Source: Phoronis australis (Eukaryota > Phoronida > Phoronidae). Taken from it: a DNA stretch of 51,025 bases. A model generated the notes under the pieces. It ran no database searches. It worked only from the letters and a program-made list of their open reading frames with translations, and had not been told where the DNA came from. Positions 29,101-36,215 of this stretch are shown here, piece after piece; position 1 is the first letter of the stretch, and every line of letters begins with the position of its first letter. The stretch is from contig NMRA01000403.1 of assembly GCA_002633005.1 (NCBI GenBank), positions 202,905 to 253,929 of the forward strand, in the 5' to 3' direction. Made by a program: the position numbers and the translations under genes.

Positions 29101-32100
29101 GAAAATAAAGAAAATTCTTGAGGTATGTAGTAGTGAAAAAAATCAGATTCTTGCTACAAAGACCATATTTTGTGATTAATGTCATTAACGCCATTTGCAC
29201 GATTGGGAGAAGTCGTGTGTTCGAACCCCGATCTGGACAGAGATATTTTCAGACTTAGCTATAGGTCACGTGGTGCGACCAACAGATGGCGTGTCAGACG
29301 ACTGATAATTCTCTCTTTTTTGTTGTATCAGTGTTATTTTGTTATAAATATACATCTCGCCTAGGCGGGTACAAGTAAGGTTTTCTCTCACTGCATTGGG
29401 GATCTTTGTATCATTTAAACAGCTCGGAACGTAATGTAGTAAATACTTGTGTCTAGAATCTGATATTTCTTTTACTTTATTTGACAAAAATCGTTGTTCA
29501 CTGTAGAAGAATATGCGATTAAAGCAGCAAAGCGGAAAACCACCACCCTCAGATGAAAATGCGAACGGAAATCTCCTTCCTGTCAACGAGGAAGAGAGCG
29601 TACTATTAGCGTGGCTGGAGGGTTATCTGAAGTCGAAATATCGAGACATCCCTGACGGCGAATTGGACGTCAGCGTAAAAATAAAAACGAGAGAGAACGG
29701 CACATTCCAACTGCTGAGTGTGGATACCAAGCTGATGGGTATTATATTGTGACTAAGTGTAAACTAAGATATATGTAAACACAGTCTTCATATAGACCGT
29801 TAAGTTCCATGTATAACGATATTTTTATTGAGACACCTCTGGAACTCAATACTTTAAGCTGTCATTAGCATGGCGAAAGTGCACGATGACAGCGCATTTC
29901 CAGAGGATTAAAACCGTTACTTGTCTTGCGTATTCAAAGACAAGAGGTGACTATGACTTCAGAATGGAAAGCATGCCGTTGTTATCAATGACAGTACATG
30001 TATATTAAGAGCCAGGACTAGGAATTACATAGCCAGCTACATGTAGCTACATATACAGTACGTGATGGCTTCCTGTAAGCTAAAAAACTGGTCAAGAAAT
30101 TCAACTATATCAGTTTTGATTGCAATCATTAACTATGTAAAATTTCAAAATCTTTGTTAAGAACCAATAACTCATAATTACAAGGTGGTTAATGATACAG
30201 AGTAGATCCTATTAATTTGTGTACAAAATTACATGTATGTGTGGCATGTCATCATTTTCTGGAACAACTCATTTTGTGCTCAACGTTATAGGTGGGATGT
30301 TCTCTTATGTTCTCGTTTGCTACAAAAAACCCAAGTGACTACGTATTGATAGTTCTCCACCGAAATAAAATAAACAATAACCGATTATAGAGAGAGAAAG
30401 ACGTTTTTGTGTGATTTTAAGGTAGTGAAATAGTCAAAATAGTTTATTTGAAAAATAAAATGAGCACCAACAACTGAAAACGGGTTGATCGACGAGTTTG
30501 ACTGTGAGCCTGGAAGTGGTATTGCTCGCACTGGGGGAATTATGCACGGGAGTAGGATTTGTCCGAGAGTAGAGAAACATGTCCACCACACCGTAAAATG
30601 TGGTTCATGAAGTCAAACTACGTTCGCTAGGGGGGAACAGCGTGCGCGTCCGAAAGATGTTGCTCGTTTGTAGATAATTCTAGGTCTGGCAAAACGAAAT
30701 AAATATTGAATCTATGAATTTAAGGGTCTGGTAACTGCTCATTTACGTTTGCAAGTTACGAAGTATACGGATGTTTCATTTCCTTTCCAGACTATTTCCC
30801 ACTAGTTGTACCCGTAAGGCAGTCCTGTCTTTTGGGCAAGTTTCCTGAACAAGGTCAGAACGTGATATCGGCTGAGCTCCACGAGTCATTGGCCAATGCG
30901 CTGAAGTCGGTTGTTCTACTTGCACGTGCAGATGCACAAGGAGTGGGGTCCGGCTTCCGAGTAGGGCGCAATTATGTGATTACAAACTATCACGTGTACC
31001 AATGCCTGAATGTCCCCAGTAAGTATTTTGTCTGTTGATTGAATGTATGAATCCGGGTTTTTGTAATTCGCCTAGGACACATGTATAATGGTTCCACTTT
31101 CCCTGCTGTAATCAAGGACCGGAATTTTAAGAGTTGGGTTAGATTTATAGGCCTATTTTCAGTTGTCCCCAGAGTTGCGCTGTGTATCGTCACTTGCCAA
31201 TCTAATGCACTGTGATGACGACTAGTCTGNNNNNNNNNNNNNNNNNNNNNNNNNNNNNNNNNNNNNNNNNNNNNNNNNNNNNNNNNNNNNNNNNNNNNNN
31301 NNNNNNNNNNNNNNNNNNNNNNNNNNNNNNNNNNNNNNNNNNNNNNNNNNNNNNNNNNNNNNNNNNNNNNNNNNNNNNNNNNNNNNNNNNNNNNNNNNNN
31401 NNNNNNNNNNNNNNNNNNNNNNNNNNNNNNNNNNNNNNNNNNNNNNNNNNNNNNNNNNNNNNNNNNNNNNNNNNNNNNNNNNNNNNNNNNNNNNNNNNNN
31501 NNNNNNNNNNNNNNNNNNNNNNNNNNNNNNNNNNNNNNNNNNNNNNNNNNNNNNNNNNNNNNNNNNNNNNNNNNNNNNNNNNNNNNNNNNNNNNNNNNNN
31601 NNNNNNNNNNNNNNNNNNNNNNNNNNNNNNNNNNNNNNNNNNNNNNNNNNNNNNNNNNNNNNNNNNNNNNNNNNNNNNNNNNNNNNNNNNNNNNNNNNNN
31701 NNNNNNNNNNNNNNNNNNNNNNNNNNNNNNNNNNNNNNNNNNNNNNNNNNNNNNNNNNNNNNNNNNNNNNNNNNNNNNNNNNNNNNNNNNNNNNNNNNNN
31801 NNNNNNNNNNACTGTGCTTCTGCACCTCCCACTGAGGGCGCTGGCGTCGCTGTACTTTCCGTGGGCTCGCCGTCGTAAAAACCGTTTAATTTGTAATTTC
31901 AGGTTTCTGAGTTAAACCAATGGGCACAGCGGACATTTCCTGGCCGTGCCGTATTCCCACAAATCGACGACCCACGACGAGTTCTTTACCGAACAAGTCT
32001 ACAGTTTGGCAAAGGCAGCTCAGGAAGTCCTGGTTTTGTACCCGATGACAAACATGAGGCGTGCGTCGCCGCGATACAGACACGTGGATTTCCGGATTTG

Positions 32101-32244
32101 CCAGATTTTCATTTCGTTCCCCAAGAGGTAGTCAAGGCTCGTTCTGTGGAGCAAGGGGTCAGGGTGGAGGCTGTCTATGACTTCCTCCACACCAACCACC
32201 CTGCACTGTGTCAGGATATCTTTGGCAACAATAAGCCTAGTTAA
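2070..32244 (+). CDS. Ankyrin-repeat protein with C-terminal FAM111/HtrA-like serine protease (gene span)
   Basis: Exons seen: 2070-2183 (candidate start), 3140-3229, 22512-22604, 23173-23274, 23832-23930, 24077-24175, 24361-24468, 28381-28479, 29024-29122, 29507-29738, 30791-31018, a missing exon inside the N gap, and 31903-32244. All junctions from 3140 to 29122 are phase 0; 29738/30791 is phase 1 and regenerates a codon (G+AC, Asp). Seven ankyrin-type repeats (each with TPLH or a variant) are followed by a linker and a trypsin-like domain with the His motif VITNYHV and the Ser motif GKGSSGSPGF. GSSGSP is the signature of FAM111-type proteases within the HtrA-like trypsins. At least about 568 residues are visible, plus the hidden exon. 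No signal peptide or membrane segment is visible, so an intracellular protein is likely. The substrate is unknown; the ankyrin array would be expected to choose it. I do not know of a named gene with this architecture. Confidence 0.85.
2184..3139 (+). other. Intron 1 of the ankyrin-protease gene
   Basis: Holds a G-rich tract (about 2246-2294) and a short (CAA)n microsatellite (2604-2624). It ends with a strong polypyrimidine tract and TTTTCAG at 3133-3139. No coding content is recognised. Confidence 0.4.
2604..2624 (+). repeat. (CAA)n microsatellite
   Basis: About seven perfect CAA units in intron 1, visible directly. Confidence 0.85.
3140..3229 (+). CDS. Ankyrin exon 1: N-terminal capping repeat
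   Basis: Acceptor TTTTCAG, donor GTGAGT, 90 bases, phase 0 on both sides. It encodes a typical ankyrin helix pair that starts VRSAAENGNCSELVKYIKRG and ends ELNPY, which runs straight into the GTALHRAA of the next exon 19 kb away. A second donor four bases earlier (GTATGT) would break that frame, so the GTGAGT site is preferred. Confidence 0.8.
4079..4155 (+). mobile_element. Partial MITE, copy 1
   Basis: Shares the internal block (CACGTGTTC followed by AAAATACACGG) and the terminal CTAGCGTTATTGAAC with the complete copy at 5916-6053. The left terminal repeat is not recognisable. Confidence 0.5.
4412..5336 (-). mobile_element. Decayed LINE (non-LTR) remnant, copy A
   Basis: About 925 bases that match 12657-13597 at high identity (small indels). 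Copy B shows reverse-transcriptase-like peptides on the minus strand; this copy is more broken, with several stops and shifts, so the identification is borrowed from copy B. It is noncoding now. Confidence 0.55.
5916..6053 (+). mobile_element. MITE with about 20-base terminal inverted repeats (complete copy)
   Basis: Begins GTTCAGTAACGCTAGGACCT and ends with its inverse, AGGTCCTAGCGTTACTGAAC, 138 bases in all, with no coding capacity. The internal part contains CACGTGTTC and AAAATACACGG. I do not see a clear target-site duplication. Diverged relatives lie at 4079-4155, 10005-10118, 44880-44973 and 49499-49606. Confidence 0.75.
6775..7775. repeat. Short inverted repeat pair (about 6775-6840 and 7710-7775)
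   Basis: The 6775-6840 block (TTTTGTCTCGTTTTTTCTGA, then GTTTCTCTGAGGCGGA) reappears reverse-complemented near 7710-7775. The arms are about 65 bases, imperfect, and about 0.9 kb apart; possibly the edges of an old non-autonomous element. Confidence 0.45.
7800..9788. mobile_element. TIR-bordered repeat element, copy A
   Basis: High-identity match to 13610-15665. The left edge near 7864-7900 (CGAGCCCCCC, later GGGTGCGCGCAT) is the imperfect inverse of the right edge near 9757-9788 (ATGCGCGCACC, later GGGGGGCTCGAG), as for a DNA transposon. Shared sequence starts about 65 bases before the left terminus, so part of the similarity comes from a larger duplication. It contains a 174-base duplication around the N at 9258 and ends at the N at 9789. 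Confidence 0.55.
9084..9433 (+). repeat. 174-base direct duplication across a single N (assembly seam)
   Basis: 9084-9257 and 9260-9433 are nearly identical and sit on either side of the N at 9258. Copy B of the element has this segment only once, which supports an unmerged contig overlap rather than a true tandem repeat. Confidence 0.75.
10005..10118 (-). mobile_element. Diverged MITE, copy 3 (inverted)
   Basis: Edges GCAGTAACACGAGGACC and GGTTCTAGTGTTACTGAAC match the terminal repeats of 5916-6053, and the internal CATTTTAAATGAGAACA is the reverse complement of that element's core. Confidence 0.55.
10690..11780 (-). pseudogene. Decayed C2H2 zinc-finger protein of a repetitive, probably transposon-derived family
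   Basis: Reading leftwards from about 11780, the minus strand carries connected protein-like blocks in shifting frames: a 95-codon frame (11491-11778), then a block with NGKDLCDRKIAPLK, then GIRAWKSFHVGDGKFL (about 11180), then a C2H2-like finger in which the second Cys has become Tyr (FPCTQQGYSKFFATDAELGQ, followed by HLDVGNH), then WSEMLSDART, and finally ALKKGKRSTRFSAKVKKFL with FDEGDKSGK. This order resembles a large family of uncharacterised C2H2 proteins repeated in many invertebrate genomes; that comparison is from memory. At least three frameshifts and several stops make it a pseudogene. It is antisense within intron 2. Confidence 0.6.
12657..13597 (-). mobile_element. Decayed LINE (non-LTR) remnant, copy B
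   Basis: Two overlapping minus-strand frames (13143-13358 and 12916-13164) read in order as pieces of a LINE reverse transcriptase: a block like LDNESAFDKVSQDLFLYKV, which matches the usual LDxxxAFDxV motif, then a block with YLSNRVARQLV and GVRKPGLPFILYIN, which matches GVPQG..LGPLLFxxYIND. The one-base shift between the frames and the altered GVPQG show it is dead. The catalytic FADD region is not recognisable. Confidence 0.6.
13610..15665. mobile_element. TIR-bordered repeat element, copy B
   Basis: Second copy of 7800-9788, here joined directly to the LINE remnant without the 2.46 kb that separates them in copy A. The terminal inverted repeats are visible near 13675-13715 and 15634-15665. 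It contains an internal 208-base tandem duplication (14320-14735) absent from copy A. A 111-codon frame at 15247-15582 is also open in copy A despite a 12-base length difference. Confidence 0.55.
14320..14735 (+). repeat. 208-base internal tandem duplication in copy B
   Basis: CCATGTAATAACCTCTAACA starts at about 14322 and again at about 14530; both units run through a GGGTGAATATCGGTTGTA block. Copy A has one unit (about 8491-8700). There is no N here, so it is probably genuine. Confidence 0.7.
16811..18795 (+). repeat. About 1-kb direct duplication around a single N (assembly seam)
   Basis: 16811-17807 and 17809-18795 are about 97% alike with small indels, and the boundary between them is exactly the N at 17808. 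The last bases before the N match the end of the second copy, and the first bases after it match the start of the first. This is what two unmerged haplotype contigs would give. Confidence 0.8.
22512..22604 (+). CDS. Ankyrin exon 2
   Basis: Acceptor TTTCTGCAG, donor GTAATA, 93 bases, phase 0. Encodes one repeat, GTALHRAAGWGRTEVARVLC and then KAGANINKQNV: a consensus ankyrin unit with ALH in place of PLH. Confidence 0.9.
22605..23172 (+). other. Intron 3 of the ankyrin-protease gene
   Basis: No gene. Its last 150 bases belong to the duplicated unit described at 23025-24040. Confidence 0.6.
23173..23274 (+). CDS. Ankyrin exon 3
   Basis: 102 bases, phase 0, donor GTAATT. Repeat MMGWTPLHLAALCGHTETVK, then CLVEHNATVDVRTQ: a near-perfect ankyrin consensus. 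It begins with an extra Met codon compared with its duplicate. Confidence 0.93.
23832..23930 (+). CDS. Ankyrin exon 4
   Basis: 99 bases (33 residues, the standard repeat length), phase 0, donor GTAATT. EGLTPLHCAALNGHTQTVKC, then LVEHNATVDERDK; a paralogue of the preceding exon by local duplication. Confidence 0.93.
24077..24175 (+). CDS. Ankyrin exon 5
   Basis: 99 bases, phase 0, donor GTAATT. EGHTPLHLAVQEGHIAVVQC, then LIELRANVNVRNE; a complete consensus ankyrin repeat. Confidence 0.93.
24361..24468 (+). CDS. Ankyrin exon 6
   Basis: 108 bases, phase 0, acceptor TTCACTTTAG, donor GTATCT. NGDTCTALHLASQSGKAAVV, then ELLVNEGSCEVTAVNK. The repeat is 36 residues, three longer than usual, with an extra residue before ALH and a longer loop. 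Confidence 0.9.
24469..28380 (+). other. Intron between ankyrin exons 6 and 7 (3.9 kb)
   Basis: AT-rich, with only short antisense and sense frames (the longest, 116 codons at 25886-26236 on the minus strand, looks random). No element recognised. Confidence 0.6.
28381..28479 (+). CDS. Ankyrin exon 7
   Basis: 99 bases, phase 0, acceptor CTTCTTGTAG, donor GTAAGA. EGNTPLHSASSRGRLAVVEL, then LLKTGVDATVVNT; a complete ankyrin consensus repeat. Confidence 0.93.
28480..29023 (+). other. Intron between ankyrin exons 7 and 8
   Basis: 544 bases, nothing recognised. Confidence 0.6.
29024..29122 (+). CDS. Ankyrin exon 8: C-terminal capping repeat
   Basis: 99 bases, phase 0, acceptor TGTCTTGCAG, donor GTATGT. 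VGQTAYDVCGDNRDMFFNKV, then DDETIEKIKKILE. The TAYDV start and polar second helix are typical of the repeat that closes an ankyrin stack; the charged tail leads into the linker. Confidence 0.88.
29123..29506 (+). other. Intron between the ankyrin cap and linker exons
   Basis: 384 bases, no gene. TGTTCGAACCCC near 29218 resembles a tRNA B box; see the rejected list. Confidence 0.5.
29507..29738 (+). CDS. Linker exon between ankyrin repeats and protease
   Basis: Entered in phase 0 after CACTGTAG, left in phase 1 at GTATTA. About 77 residues: a basic, proline-containing start (KNMRLKQQSGKPPPSDENAN), then a folded-looking part with LLAWLEGYLKSKYRDIPDGE, VKIKTRENGTFQLL and a final MG. The alternating pattern suggests a small domain or the first strands of the protease fold; I do not recognise it. 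If the intron is retained, the frame stops at 29750-29752, giving an ankyrin-only protein. Confidence 0.8.
29739..30790 (+). other. Intron between linker and catalytic His exons
   Basis: About 1 kb, AT-rich, nothing recognised; ends TTTCCTTTCCAG. Confidence 0.6.
30791..31018 (+). CDS. Protease exon with catalytic His (trypsin-like, HtrA/FAM111 type)
   Basis: Enters in phase 1, completing a GAC codon with the previous exon, and leaves in phase 1 at GTAAGT. 228 bases, about 76 residues. After YFPLVVPVRQSCLLGKF and a helix (ELHESLANALKSVVLLARAD) comes AQGVGSGFRVGRNYVITNYH, the classic start of a trypsin-like fold: GxGSGF strand, then (V)ITNxHV with the catalytic His at 30994-30996. The absence of TAAHC and of an IVGG start separates it from secreted chymotrypsin-type zymogens and places it near HtrA/FAM111 enzymes. 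Confidence 0.88.
31230..31810. other. Assembly gap (run of N)
   Basis: About 580 Ns. The exon before it ends in phase 1 and the exon after it starts in phase 0 (splicing them directly gives an immediate TGA), so at least one exon is missing. It should carry the catalytic Asp. Confidence 0.95.
31903..32244 (+). CDS. Protease terminal exon with catalytic Ser
   Basis: Acceptor TAATTTCAG, phase 0, 113 residues and TAA. It opens VSELNQWAQRTFPGRAVFPQ, then reaches LYRTSLQFGKGSSGSPGFVP, in which the second Ser of GSSGSP is the nucleophile. Next come the expected strands and a loop (CVAAIQTRGF) and a C-terminal helix ending QDIFGNNKPS. GSSGSP(V/G)F followed by a short C-terminal tail is the FAM111-type arrangement. 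Length from Ser to the end (about 70 residues) suits a complete domain. No AATAAA occurs in the next 500 bases. Confidence 0.88.
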   Translation, partial: VSELNQWAQRTFPGRAVFPQIDDPRRVLYRTSLQFGKGSSGSPGFVPDDKHEACVAAIQTRGFPDLPDFHFVPQEVVKARSVEQGVRVEAVYDFLHTNHPALCQDIFGNNKPS

Positions 32245-33190
32245 TTTGAGTCGACCATAGGGAGCTGTCAACCTAATCCTTATATATGTTAAGTTATTTT
32301 ATTGCAATCAGGTTGTGTATTACCATGTTTATGTACAGTTTTAGGCGTGTATATCCAGTAAACAATTTAGTTTTTGTCATACCTCAGGGCCGAGAAGCGT
32401 GGTCCATGCCCCAGAACACTGCTTACAAATATCTGAATAAGTGTACATGTACATGTTGCTTACGTGAGTTTTACTGGCGGATTTAAAGTAAATGATCCTA
32501 TAAGATGCCAGATGTGGTAAAACTAACTAGCGCGTTGATAAGTTTGAATGCCTAAGAACAAAACTTCAGACTGAAAAGACAAGATATGATTTCCTGACAC
32601 ATTCATGGAGCCCGTTCTATGACCCTGACTTAAGTTCATTTTTACTTAAAGAGTTCCCACCATGTATTTTCTTGGTTTTTGAGGTTTCAGTGAGCTAATA
32701 TGACATGAATACCATCAAGTGTAACTGAAGCACTTTTTGTTCTAAATAGTCGTAATTTTTCTATCTCTGAAGATAAACTATTTATTTCCAAGTTTCTCGC
32801 CAAATGATGTAATGGGTGGAATACGTTTGGTCACTTGAGAATCAGTTGCAATGGCAGAAAACAGCAGATCAGAAGACTACAGGGTGTAGGACGATTTTCA
32901 GCGAGAACTGGACAATTATTATGAAGACAGGGAAGTGATCGGATATGGGCGTCACACAAACAAACAATCAATTCGATTTTGCACTTAACGAACTTTCGAG
33001 GGGTTTTAGGTCGTAAGAACTCGGCCCACATGCGCGAGAAATGCTGAAGACAAATGTTAGCTACAAAAAACTGAACCAAGGGGTGATCAATATTCACAAA
33101 ATAGACTCTTAACAATCACAAGGCTGCAGTAAACCTGGGTCACTAGTATTCACTATTGCTATGATGGAATGAGCACGGTCTATACAATGC
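32245..33190. other. 3' flank and intergenic DNA, nothing recognised
   Basis: Probable 3' UTR of the ankyrin-protease gene at its start. Short random frames only. Confidence 0.5.
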
Positions 33191-33649
<459 letters not shown>

Positions 33650-36215
33650 CTTGAAATCTGCCGAACAAAGTGGGGCTCCAGACTGAAAGGCATGTTCCAG
33701 CCTGACATTCTACACTCTCATGCATCGCACAAACCGATGTCATTTCTGTGCAACTTTCACGTATTTAGGAAATTTGAACCCAGAGACGTTCTCAGTCAAG
33801 TTACAGTTACTACAGCCTCCACAAACGCTCGCCGCGGACTTTCCTAACAACTCCTCAGTAAAAAAAAACTACGGCAGAGACGGTCTTCCACCCATTACGT
33901 ACAGGTGTACAACCCCTATACGAAATTATCTTAGCAGCAGGCATACTAAAGGCTATTAAATCACTTAAGATGTTTTGATGAAATTCTTTATTAGATGCAG
34001 GGTCATGGTAGGAACTCTTTATGTCTAAGATTTGTCTAAACTTCCAAACTTTAAAACTTTCACATCCGCTAAGTTAGGCAAAATTAAGATAAAAATTAAC
34101 TCAAAATTTAAATCGACATTAAAATCTCTTCCTTGAGACAAATTTTAAGTTTTATTTTAAATTGACTGCAATGAAGGATAGGCCGTTTTCTTGGAACGTG
34201 TCCATGACCTGTATATATGATAATAGAACTCACATGTCCATGCACACAGTGTCCATACTGGGGTGAAATGTAGCTGCCTTAACACGGGGCACCAACCTCG
34301 GTTAATAACACACCCACATATAAACACGTGCATTTTAACATTTGCATATTTCTACTCTATATGTGTATAACATGTAATTACTTTTGATCGTTATCGCCAA
34401 GATAATGTATAGAAGTATCGTACATTTTTGTATGGGAATTTATATCAATTTATTTTTATATCATATGATATCTGTTCTCGGCGTATTTCTATATACATGT
34501 ATGTATATTTAAATGTTTATGCAAATATATGTTAATAAAACAAATCATCTCAAAGTTACACGTAATATGTTGTGAACGAGTATACGGATTCACGTTAACG
34601 TGCTCTCTCCCTAAGTTTAGTTGAAAAGGGCGCCATTGGTAGCCACTCGTGGAACTACATGTACATATACATGTACTTCCGCGACCACGATAGCATGCTC
34701 ACAATCCGGTATTTCAGATCTTTTTCTCGCGTCACTCTGTTTTAATCACGAGCATTTTCTTGTAATGACTAATATATTTTTGTCTCAATGCGCGTTATGA
34801 ACACTTTGACAACAATGGAATTGAATGAACGCTGCTACTATGGGCGAAGACTCTTTCATGGAATAGGCCTCTTTGAAGCTTAGTAAACGTGAAAGCAGGG
34901 GACAGCACTACTGTGTATACGCAGTTACAAGTACCATAGGGGTGTAAGATTGTGTGCAGGGGGCAGGGATCAGTATTGTCTTGCACGTCCTTCGGTCAGC
35001 TTAGAGTGAGAGGTCGAGAGAGGATCTCCCACGAAATTAAAATAAGTTGTTTCGCGCCACCAGGAGGTGATTGTGGTTTTAAGAACATCTATTCACTAAT
35101 GTTTGTTTTGAGTTACGCTCCATGCTAACAAGAAAACATTATTTTAATATTAAAACGAGACAATCCATAACTTGGCGAAAGTTTGCAAGTAAGGCTTACA
35201 TGTACATAGAAATAAAAACTGTGGTTTGGTACAGCAAAACCGCAAAGTGTTCGCATTTGGGTTATACACTGTACATGTACATATGTACATGTATATGGCC
35301 ACGAAGATGCAATTATTGTTTTCCTTAGTATCCACGCAATGTCGTTGAGAAAGTTCGAGAATTTCTGTGGGGAAGATTATCGAAGCGTTAACTGATTTGT
35401 TGTACATTTTAATAAGGCTAGTCACTAGCTAGCAACACCATAAGATCTTCAACACACCATACATACAGTGTACATATATTCAGTAGTGGTGGACCTGTGG
35501 GGGGTTCAGGGGGTTTAACCCAACCCCCTTTGGGACAAAACCAAAAAAATGAAAATTAAAACAAAAACTTCATCGTTACCTTAATAAAACAAGGCACAGT
35601 TTTTATTGATGTGTTAGTTTCGCTATCAAATAACGATTGCGCAATAATTTGAATTTGTTTGTTCACAATTGTTTCTAAGTGTTTCAGTCGTGTTTTCTCT
35701 AAAACCGCATTTTATTTACGAATTGTTTCTTTACACAGCTCTCCAGGAAGTCACAAGGTGGCGCTTGCTACAAATTTAAATATTCACCATTTCAATGAGA
35801 TACAGCAGATTCAATTGGACCTCTGGTGCCGTTTGATACATTCTTCAGTACCGGATGTAGTTGTGTGATATACATTGTAGATAGACCATGACATACATGA
35901 AAACTGCAATGCAGAACTTTCCCATGGTAGTACAGTATGTAAAAAAAATTCATTTCTTAAGAAAGTAAAAATTAGTGATCCTGATACTTACATGTACAGT
36001 GAGTGTGGCTAAAATTTCTATTTCCATTACGAACAAAAATATTAGAACCACTTCCAAGGCATGAAAACGTTAATGGAGTTTACTGTGAATTTGATAATGA
36101 TGCATTCTTTGTGACTGGAGTTCAATGGAAACTGAAATAAAACTTCCATCTGGATAAGGAACATTTAGAGGCCGATATTTCCATCATGGATGGGTGAAAC
36201 ACGGCTTTACCTTCC
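33650..36215. other. Intergenic DNA with no recognised gene
   Basis: AT-rich; several ACATGTAC palindromes (near 34656, 35208, 35272 and 35990). Open frames are short and antisense/sense mirrored, typical of noncoding DNA. Confidence 0.5.

Noticed and set aside
29179-29300. tRNA- or SINE-like B box (TGTTCGAACCCC)
   Set aside because: No A box at the right spacing, no cloverleaf and no SINE tail found.
30990-31835. Long open frames across the N gap
   Set aside because: They are open only because Ns cannot encode stops.
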